From contig NZ_CALDKF010000060.1 in NCBI RefSeq assembly GCF_937898925.1, positions 1 through 15,048 of the forward strand: a DNA stretch of 15,048 nt. Direction: 5' to 3'. This stretch comes from an uncultured Methanobrevibacter sp. GTDB taxonomy: Archaea > Methanobacteriota > Methanobacteria > Methanobacteriales > Methanobacteriaceae. The notes under the pieces are model-generated. The model was given only the letters and a program-made list of their open reading frames with translations. It was not told where the DNA came from and ran no database searches. The first letter of the stretch is position 1. Every line of letters starts with the position of its first letter. A program made the translations under genes and the position numbers. This document shows positions 1 through 5,841 of this stretch, piece by piece.

Positions 1-100
1 TATAAATTTAATTAAATCTAATATAAATCTAATATAAATCTAATATAAATTTAATTAAATCTAATATAAATCTAATATAAATCTTATAAATCTAATATAA
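1..100. repeat. AT-rich tandem repeat, 11-bp unit
   Basis: The unit CTAATATAAAT occurs at 18-28, 29-39, 40-50, 61-71 and 72-82. A partial copy at 83-91 (CTTATAAAT) and a final one from 92 follow. A 14-bp spacer, AAATTTAATTAAAT, precedes each block (4-17 and 47-60), which gives a higher-order period of 43 bp. The unit is close to one helical turn, so it would set A/T tracts in phase and may bend the DNA upstream of the radical SAM gene. It also contains TATA-like strings, so I cannot assign the promoter of that gene to one position. It lacks the unique spacers of a CRISPR array. Confidence 0.85.
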
Positions 101-173
101 AAATTTAATATATGAGAATAAATATAAATTATTAAAGAAAGAAGAACGAAAGGAAGAAAAACAAGGTGAAACC

Positions 174-1169
174 ATGAATAATATTAACAGCATTGAAACA
201 CTTGAATTAATCACCAAAGCAAACAATCTTAGCTTAAAGAAGGGATATACTGAAATAAGCTTAGAAAGGGCTGTTTTTTTATCATGGTGGTGTGATAAGG
301 GAGACTGCAAATTCTGCTATATGAGCACTCAAAAAAACAAGATCAAGGATCCCACTAAAGCAAAACGTAGAGTGAACAATATATTGGCAGAAGCGGAAAT
401 GTGCAGCAGACTCGGATGGAATATAGAATTCCTATCTGGAGGATACAAATCATTCACCACTTCAGAAATCAAGTCAATAGCTGAAAACATACACTCAATC
501 ACTGGGGACGGAGTTTGGCTGAACACTGGAATCACCTCTGAATTGGAAGAATACGGCTCTGAGATAAAAGGAATCACAGGTGCTGTTGAAGCTGCAAATC
601 CAGAGTTTCAAAAGACAGTTTGCCCGAGCAAGCCTTTGGACCAAATCAGTGCTATGTTGGATAAGGCCGGAGACTTGGGATTCAAAAAAGCGATTACAAT
701 AATCTTAGGCCTTGGAGAAAGCTTTGAAGATGTGGAATACCTAAAGGACTACATCAGAGAACATAAAATTGATAGAGTGATCTTTTATTCATTAAATCCT
801 CATCCGGAAACTGAATATGTAAACAGTTCCCAACCGGCATCATTATACTATGCTAAGGTAGTCTCTACAATAAGGCTTGAATTCCCAGACTTGGAAATCA
901 TCTGTGGAACATGGACTGACAACTTGGCGAATATAGGAATCCTCATCCTAAGCGGAGCTAATGGAATAACTAAGTTCCCACTCTTTAAGATGTTTGGTAC
1001 TAAATACGGTAAAAGGGTTGAGGAAGAGGTCAAATGGACTGGAAGAACCCTTAAGGGAACATTTACAGACAAAAGCAAATTAGGTCCTGAAAAAAGTGAA
1101 ATCAGTCCAGAATTGGATCAATACATTAAAAGATACATTAAGGATTCCTTGAAAAACAAATATAAATAA
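174..1169 (+). CDS. radical SAM protein, biotin-synthase-related group, with a CX4CX2C cluster motif
   Basis: Predicted radical S-adenosylmethionine enzyme of 331 residues; the substrate is unknown. The cluster-binding cysteines are C40, C45 and C48, in WWCDKGDCKFCYM. The spacing is CX4CX2C instead of the canonical CX3CX2C, and I read it codon by codon at 291-320. An aromatic residue (Y49) follows the last cysteine, as is common in the superfamily. Later features of the SAM barrel are SGG at 88-90 (GGE-like motif), GLGE at 179-182 and a glycine-rich GANG at 261-264. The start ATG lies 5 nt after the SD AAGGTG (163-168). The gene stands alone, since the next gene is 256 nt away with its own promoter. 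The family resembles archaeal biotin-synthase-related proteins, a group that includes HmdB/HcgA (CX5CX2C) of the [Fe]-hydrogenase cofactor pathway, but I see no evidence that this is HcgA. Superfamily membership is secure; function is not. Confidence 0.85.
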   Translation: MNNINSIETLELITKANNLSLKKGYTEISLERAVFLSWWCDKGDCKFCYMSTQKNKIKDPTKAKRRVNNILAEAEMCSRLGWNIEFLSGGYKSFTTSEIKSIAENIHSITGDGVWLNTGITSELEEYGSEIKGITGAVEAANPEFQKTVCPSKPLDQISAMLDKAGDLGFKKAITIILGLGESFEDVEYLKDYIREHKIDRVIFYSLNPHPETEYVNSSQPASLYYAKVVSTIRLEFPDLEIICGTWTDNLANIGILILSGANGITKFPLFKMFGTKYGKRVEEEVKWTGRTLKGTFTDKSKLGPEKSEISPELDQYIKRYIKDSLKNKYK

Positions 1170-1170
1170 T

Positions 1171-1190
1171 TCTTATTTTTTTAATTCTTT
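1171..1190 (+). terminator. T-run after the radical SAM gene
   Basis: A run of seven T (1176-1182) sits just past the stop codon and is followed by further T-rich sequence. Archaeal RNA polymerase can terminate on such U-tracts without a hairpin. The assignment rests on the tract alone. Confidence 0.4.
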
Positions 1191-1236
1191 TAATAATTCT
1201 ATTAATAATTCTTTAATATCTAATATTTTATATAAA

Positions 1237-1253
1237 GAAAATCTTTATAAATA
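1237..1253 (+). promoter_or_regulatory. BRE/TATA promoter of gatB
   Basis: GAAAATC directly precedes TTTATAAATA (1244-1253), a good archaeal BRE plus TATA arrangement. Transcription would start about 25 bp downstream, near 1270-1275, leaving a leader of roughly 150 nt before gatB. The leader holds the 10-bp palindrome GTTAATTAAC (1289-1298) but nothing else I can name. The promoter probably serves gatB, the CBS/ParB gene and hisE. Confidence 0.65.
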
Positions 1254-1425
1254 TAATAGTACATAAATTAACATAATATGAATTTATAGTTAATTAACAT
1301 AACTTTTAAATAACTTTTCTTAAGTTAACTGCTTATTTCTATTAACTACTTATTCTTATTTAATTAAAAAAAACAATTAAACATAATATTTAAAAATCCT
1401 TGGAGGGATTAATATAGACGTAAAT

Positions 1426-2781
1426 ATGATGTGTGGACTTGAGATTCACGTACAACTTGAAACCGATTCAAAGTTATTCTGTAACTGTCCAACAAACTAT
1501 CAAGAAGCACCAGCAAACACCAACGTTTGCCCAGTATGTTTAAACCAACCAGGTGCTAAACCATTTCCAACCAATGAAAAAGCTATTGAAAACGCTTTAA
1601 TGATTTCATTGATGCTTAACTGTAAAATTGATAAAAACTTTACTTATTTCATGAGAAAACACTACGATTATCCTGACTTGCCTTGCGGATATCAGAAAAC
1701 TTCTGTTCCTATAGGATACGAAGGTGAATTGAATGGTGTAAGAATCAGAGAAATTCACATGGAAGAGGATCCTGGACAATACAAACCGGATAGAGGTATT
1801 GTAGACTTCAACCGTTCTGGAATTCCACTTATCGAGATTGTAACTGAACCTGATATGCACTCACCGGAAGAAGCACGTAACTTCTTGAAAGAGCTTATCA
1901 GAGTATTGGAATACAGTGGAGGAGCTCGTGGAGAAGGTACCATGAGAGCAGATGTAAACGTTTCCATCAATGGTGGAAACAGAGTGGAAATGAAAAACAT
2001 CAACTCCATTAAAGGTGCATACAAGGCATTGAACTTCGAAGTTATCAGACAGAAAAATCTCTTGAAAAGAGGTCGTGAAGTCAAACAGGAAACTAGAGCT
2101 TTCTTAGAATCACAAATGATTACCGTTTCAATGAGGGATAAGGAAAATGCAGATGACTACCGATTCATCCCAGATCCTGATTTGCCACCAATGAAAATCA
2201 GCGATGACCAAATCAACAAGGTTCTTGATGTGATGCCTGAAGCACCACACAACAAAGTGAAAAGATTTGTTGAAGAATATGGTATCGATGAGGAATCTGC
2301 AAAAGTTCTTACCTCCGAACTTGATTTAGCTCAATGCTACGAAGAAGTGGCTAAAGAAGTTGACCCTAAATTCGCAGCTAAATGGATGAGAGATGAACTT
2401 AAAAGGGTATTGACTTACAATAAGCTTGACTTTGCAGAAAGTGGAATCTTGGCAGATGACTTGATTGAATTCTTGAACATGCTATTGAATAAGGAAATCA
2501 CCACAAAAGCAGGTCAAAGAATCATTGAACAAATGCCAAACAACAAGCAAACTCCAAAACAAATAGCTGAAGAGTTAGGATTGATTGGTGTAGTTAAAGA
2601 TGATGAAGTTCAAGCTGCAGCAAAACAAGCGGTTGAAGAAAACCCTAAAGCTGTAGACGATTACCACAATGGTGAAAAAGGTGCATTGAACTTCTTGATG
2701 GGTCAAGTAATGAGATTAACCAAAGGAAAAGCTGACCCAAGAGAAACTGTAAAAATATTAAAAGAATTGCTTGAAGAATAA
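1426..2781 (+). CDS. gatB: aspartyl/glutamyl-tRNA(Asn/Gln) amidotransferase subunit B
   Basis: GatB is the tRNA-binding and kinase subunit of the GatCAB amidotransferase, which amidates Asp-tRNA(Asn) (and Glu-tRNA(Gln) where used). The protein begins MMCGLEIHVQL, the conserved N-terminus. C19, C21, C35 and C38 form the CXC...CXXC zinc site, DFNRSGIPLIEIVTEP at 127-142 is the family signature, and YRFIPDPDLPP at 245-255 is also conserved. The C-terminal third is the GatB/YqeY helical tail. At 451 residues it is full length. gatA and gatC are not in the window. The start is uncertain: the only SD, GGAGGG at 1402-1407, is 18 nt from this ATG, whereas in-frame ATA at 1414 lies at the ideal distance and would add four residues. 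The next gene follows after 57 nt, so co-transcription is likely. Confidence 0.95.
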   Translation: MMCGLEIHVQLETDSKLFCNCPTNYQEAPANTNVCPVCLNQPGAKPFPTNEKAIENALMISLMLNCKIDKNFTYFMRKHYDYPDLPCGYQKTSVPIGYEGELNGVRIREIHMEEDPGQYKPDRGIVDFNRSGIPLIEIVTEPDMHSPEEARNFLKELIRVLEYSGGARGEGTMRADVNVSINGGNRVEMKNINSIKGAYKALNFEVIRQKNLLKRGREVKQETRAFLESQMITVSMRDKENADDYRFIPDPDLPPMKISDDQINKVLDVMPEAPHNKVKRFVEEYGIDEESAKVLTSELDLAQCYEEVAKEVDPKFAAKWMRDELKRVLTYNKLDFAESGILADDLIEFLNMLLNKEITTKAGQRIIEQMPNNKQTPKQIAEELGLIGVVKDDEVQAAAKQAVEENPKAVDDYHNGEKGALNFLMGQVMRLTKGKADPRETVKILKELLEE

Positions 2782-2838
2782 ACATTCTTCAGTATTCTAT
2801 TTATAATTATCAAAAATTTAATACAAGGGAGGGTGAAT

Positions 2839-3645
2839 ATGGATACAGAAAAGGCAACAGTAAGAGACTACATGACAAAAGATGTATTTACAGTAAAATA
2901 TGATACTCTCAATAATGATGTTATTAAATTAATGAAGCAAACAAAGCACGACGGTTATCCGGTTGTTGATGAAGAGGGACAAATCGTTGGAATTATCACT
3001 GCATACGACTTGTTGCTAAAGGATTGGGTAACTGATCAAGTCAGTGGAATAATGTCCACAGATGTAATCGTTGCAAGAGAGGATATGCATATCAACGATG
3101 CATCAAGAGTTATGTTCAGACATGGTATTTCAAGACTTCCAGTTGTTGATAAGGAAAGACATGTAAAAGGAATCATGACCAACACAGATATTGTAAGGTC
3201 ACATATTGAAAGATCAACTCCAACTAAAGTCAATGCATTTAAGGAAACCATGGAAAAGCTCTATGACATTGAAACCACATTGACAAGAGAGCAAGTCCCT
3301 GTAGAAAAAATTAGACCTACACAGGATAGGGTTTATGCAGATGAATTGCAAGGAAGAACCTATGAACTTGAAAAGGGATTGGCAGAACCAACCATTGTAG
3401 TTAAAAGTGGAGAAAGATACATTTTAGTGGATGGACACCACAGAGCAGTGGCTTCTGTAAAATTAGGTTTGGATAAGATTGATTCCTATGTTGTGGATTT
3501 CCATAAGGACATTAAGTTAGGTATGGAAAAAACCGCTGAAAAGCAAGGATTGAATTCATTTAATGACATAACCATCATTGATGACGATCAACATCCATTG
3601 ATTGCACTAACTGAAACCATTAAAAATACACAACAAAAACACTGA
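2839..3645 (+). CDS. CBS-pair protein with C-terminal ParB-like domain
   Basis: This 268-residue protein joins two domains. Residues ~8-125 hold two CBS repeats (first with GYPVVDEEG and GIITAYDL; second with ISRLPVVD and GIMTNTDI), a Bateman module that in other proteins binds adenine nucleotides or SAM. Residues ~155-225 resemble the ParB/Srx-type fold, with the motif LVDGHHRAVASVKLG (residues 196-210), like the GxxR-containing ParB N-terminal box. ParB family members can be CTPases, nucleases or ligand-binding modules, so the activity is open. A helical linker (~130-155) joins the two. I chose ATG 2839 over GTG 2833 because GTG lies inside the SD AAGGGAGGGTGA. The gene sits between gatB and hisE, with only 20 nt to hisE. 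It is presumably a nucleotide-responsive regulator, but no target can be named. Confidence 0.85.
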   Translation: MDTEKATVRDYMTKDVFTVKYDTLNNDVIKLMKQTKHDGYPVVDEEGQIVGIITAYDLLLKDWVTDQVSGIMSTDVIVAREDMHINDASRVMFRHGISRLPVVDKERHVKGIMTNTDIVRSHIERSTPTKVNAFKETMEKLYDIETTLTREQVPVEKIRPTQDRVYADELQGRTYELEKGLAEPTIVVKSGERYILVDGHHRAVASVKLGLDKIDSYVVDFHKDIKLGMEKTAEKQGLNSFNDITIIDDDQHPLIALTETIKNTQQKH

Positions 3646-3665
3646 TTATAATTGGAAGTGAATTG

Positions 3666-3956
3666 ATGGTAGATGACAAGATTTTAAGAGATGTTTATGA
3701 AGTATTGGAAAGTCGTAGAGATTCACCAATAGATTCATACACCTCCAATATCATGAAAGACAGCAATAAAAAGGCAGAGGATAAGATTCTTGAAAAAATA
3801 GCTGAAGAATGTGGAGAAACTCTCATCGCTTCTAAAAATGATGAGAATTTGATTTATGAATCTGTTGACTTGATATTTCATACATTGCTCCTTTTAGCAT
3901 ACAAAGGAGTGGAATTTGATGAAATTCTAGAAGAATTTGAAAGAAGAAGAAAATAA
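3666..3956 (+). CDS. hisE: phosphoribosyl-ATP pyrophosphatase
   Basis: HisE hydrolyses phosphoribosyl-ATP to phosphoribosyl-AMP and pyrophosphate, the second step of histidine synthesis. The 96-residue all-helical protein matches the usual length of a stand-alone HisE. It carries the MazG-like metal-binding pattern EECGE (about residues 47-51) and ESVD (about 65-68). The HisI cyclohydrolase domain that is fused in many bacteria is absent. ATG 3666 lies 4 nt after the SD GGAAGTGA (3654-3661); the in-frame TTG at 3663 is too close. The gene is the last of a run with gatB and the CBS/ParB gene. No other his gene is in the window. Confusion with a generic MazG-type pyrophosphatase is the main alternative. 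Confidence 0.88.
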   Translation: MVDDKILRDVYEVLESRRDSPIDSYTSNIMKDSNKKAEDKILEKIAEECGETLIASKNDENLIYESVDLIFHTLLLLAYKGVEFDEILEEFERRRK

Positions 3957-3993
3957 TTCTTTCAATAATCATCTTCTTTTTTTATGAAAGAAT
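3956..3993 (+). terminator. hairpin with T-run after hisE
   Basis: ATTCTTTCA (3956-3964) is repeated in inverse as TGAAAGAAT (3985-3993), a perfect 9-bp stem. The loop contains seven consecutive T (3977-3983). This is placed to end the gatB operon, and it lies between convergent genes. Confidence 0.55.
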
Positions 3994-4056
3994 AATTAGT
4001 TTGAATAATTACGAATAAAATTAAGAATTAAAAAATTAAAAATAATAGCTAAATAA

Positions 4057-4689
4057 CTATTTGAGAATTAACTCCATATTTCGCATCCCTCTTTTTTTAC
4101 CAGGAACACCGAAGGATTTTCTATTGAAGATCTTGAATCCTTTAGAGCTGTATAATCTGAATGCACCATCATTTCTAAAGTCTGCATCCAAAACCACTCT
4201 TTTGCAATCCAAATCCTTTGCAAGCTGAATCAATTGGTCCAAAGCTTCTGTCCCATAACCTTTTCCCCTTTGATTTGAGCAGATTGCCAATTCGCAAATG
4301 TAGAAGTCATCATCTTCAACATCAACCAAAACGAAATTATCCATAAAAGAGACTTTGGAAAGACCTAATGCTTCAGAGAACTTAAGGGTTCTGAATTGAT
4401 TTTTTATATCTCCAAAAAGGGAATGCTGTACTCCTTTTCCACCATTGAACATTCCGATGATTTCCTTTTCCTCTGTGTCATCATCATCAAAGAAGACATA
4501 GAACAAATCATTTTCATCCACTTCGGCATCTTCTGCAAAATCAATCAAAAGCAATCTGTTTTTAATGGCTTCAACACCCTCTTCCTTTGACTTGAAAACA
4601 TGCTTGAATGTTCTATAATCAACATCATAGATTAATTCAGCCACTTTATAAACATCATGAATTTCTGGATCGAAGTCTCTAAAAATCAA
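4057..4689 (-). CDS. GNAT-family N-acetyltransferase
   Basis: Predicted acetyl-CoA-dependent acyltransferase of about 210 residues. The acetyl-CoA pyrophosphate-binding motif is QRGKGYGTEAL at about residues 140-150, preceded by the strand ICELAICSN, the usual order in a GNAT fold. The following helix and RLYSSKGFKIFNR correspond to the last conserved motif (Y-x-x-x-G-F). The N-terminal half (YRTFKHVFKSKEE, then acidic FDDDDTEEKE) is less typical and may form the acceptor side; the acceptor is unknown. The start is uncertain because no ATG is suitably placed. I prefer TTG at 4689, which lies 6 nt after GGTG, giving MIFRDFDPEIH; the frame stays open to TTG 4701. The gene lies downstream of larB on the same strand, separated by about 107 AT-rich bp with T-runs. 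Confidence 0.8.
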   Translation of the reverse strand: MIFRDFDPEIHDVYKVAELIYDVDYRTFKHVFKSKEEGVEAIKNRLLLIDFAEDAEVDENDLFYVFFDDDDTEEKEIIGMFNGGKGVQHSLFGDIKNQFRTLKFSEALGLSKVSFMDNFVLVDVEDDDFYICELAICSNQRGKGYGTEALDQLIQLAKDLDCKRVVLDADFRNDGAFRLYSSKGFKIFNRKSFGVPGKKRGMRNMELILK

Positions 4690-4796
4690 TACAAACACCA
4701 ATATCAGAATTAATAATTAAAATATTAAAATAATCACACTTGAATAATCAAAATTAATAATAAAAAATAATATAAAAAATATAAAATAAAAAATGA

Positions 4797-5627
4797 CTAT
4801 TCCTTAGACATTCTTACCTTTTTAGCAATATTTTTTGCAATTGTCAAAGCGCAAACTCCTGCACCGAATCCATTGTCAATATTGACAACAGCCAAACCGG
4901 GAGCGCAAGACTGCAACATTGAATACAATGCCGCCTTTCCATCTGCACCGATTCCATATCCTACAGATGTTGGAACAGCAATTACAGGAACATCCACCAA
5001 TCCTGCAACTACAGAAGGCAATGCTCCCTCCATTCCTGCACAGACAATGAACGCACAGACATCCTCTTCAACCATGTGGGCAATCTGTGGGAATAGCCTA
5101 TGGATTCCTGCAACACCAATATCATAGGAACTGATGACTTCACATCCACCCTGTTCGACGATGACTTTCGCTTCTTCAGCTATTGGAATGTCAGAGGTTC
5201 CAGCAGTCAAAAGCCCTACCTTGCCGTATTCAGAATTGAAGTCAACTAAAGAATCCTTATAGATAATAAGAATTTTAGCTCTCTTATTGTAATCAAACTT
5301 GATTCCCTTTTCAAGAAGATAATCTAAATCATTTTCCAATGATTCATACCTTTCTTTGGATAATCTTGTAATAATGATATTGTTTTTTAATTCAATTGAA
5401 TCAGTATCAGATTCCTGCTTTTCAAAAAATCTTTTGATGATAGTAAGCAAATCATCATAATCCTTGCTATCTGCTAAAATAGCTTCAGGAAATCCAGTCC
5501 TATCCTTACGGGAAGTGTCAATTTGAGCCACATCATCTAATTGGCGAATGCTTTCAGCCTTTAAAAGAGTCTCACATTCTTCAATTGATATTTTGCCTTC
5601 AGCAAGACTTTTAAGAATTTCTTTCAT
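4797..5627 (-). CDS. larB: pyridinium-3,5-biscarboxylic acid mononucleotide synthase (LarB)
   Basis: LarB carboxylates and hydrolyses nicotinic acid adenine dinucleotide, the first step towards the nickel-pincer nucleotide cofactor known from lactate racemase. The 276-residue protein has an N-terminal helical part (KEILKSLAEGKISIEECETLLK) and a C-terminal PurE-like domain. Visible motifs are LLTAGTSDIPIAEEA (GTSD at 143-146), CAGMEGALPSVVAGL (196-210) and PTSVGYG (219-225). C241, in QSCAPG before VVNIDNGFGAG, is probably the equivalent of the catalytic cysteine described in Lactobacillus plantarum LarB; that match is from memory. ATG 5627 is chosen because GTGAT lies 3 nt upstream and residues before it are not family-like; the frame runs open to 5693. 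larC, larE and larA are absent here. It is divergent from hypF. PurE itself is a less likely reading. Confidence 0.88.
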   Translation of the reverse strand: MKEILKSLAEGKISIEECETLLKAESIRQLDDVAQIDTSRKDRTGFPEAILADSKDYDDLLTIIKRFFEKQESDTDSIELKNNIIITRLSKERYESLENDLDYLLEKGIKFDYNKRAKILIIYKDSLVDFNSEYGKVGLLTAGTSDIPIAEEAKVIVEQGGCEVISSYDIGVAGIHRLFPQIAHMVEEDVCAFIVCAGMEGALPSVVAGLVDVPVIAVPTSVGYGIGADGKAALYSMLQSCAPGLAVVNIDNGFGAGVCALTIAKNIAKKVRMSKE

Positions 5628-5710
5628 TTTATCACAAACATTATAAAATTTATTGAAATAGATTTTTAAAATTTTATTAAATCTTAATCTCAATCGAAAA
5701 TATTATATTA

Positions 5711-5724
5711 AAAAGATTTATAAT
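5711..5724 (+). promoter_or_regulatory. probable TATA promoter of hypF
   Basis: AAAAGA followed by TTTATAAT (5717-5724) resembles a BRE/TATA pair directed to the right. Transcription would begin near 5742-5745 and give a leader of about 95 nt containing the 25-bp tandem repeat. The region is shared with divergent larB, whose own TATA I could not place with confidence in this AT-rich DNA. Confidence 0.45.
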
Positions 5725-5757
5725 TACTATAATATATAATTATTATATTGATTATTT

Positions 5758-5810
5758 ATTATGATATTTTTTATGAATATTAATTATGATATTTTTTATG
5801 AATATTAATT
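5758..5810. repeat. 25-bp direct tandem repeat, two copies, in the hypF leader
   Basis: Two exact 25-bp copies (5758-5782 and 5783-5807) lie head to tail, and identity continues for 3 more bases. Each copy contains ATGATATTTTTTATGAATAT. They end about 31 bp before the hypF start, inside the predicted leader. A recent local duplication is the simplest explanation. Each copy brings two ATG triplets, so the leader contains upstream ATGs without an SD. Confidence 0.85.
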
Positions 5811-5841
5811 TTTATTTATGATTTTATTTTAGATGGTGACC

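Noticed and set aside
1..100. CRISPR-like array
   Set aside because: The units are short, directly adjacent and without unique spacers, and there are no cas genes in the window.
92..310. Minus-strand 72-residue hydrophobic frame at the left edge
   Set aside because: It covers the AT-rich repeat tract and the radical SAM start; hydrophobic content follows from AT-rich DNA, and no SD is present.
1755..2084. Minus-strand 109-residue frame inside gatB
   Set aside because: It is antisense to a well-conserved gene, with no SD and no recognisable motif.
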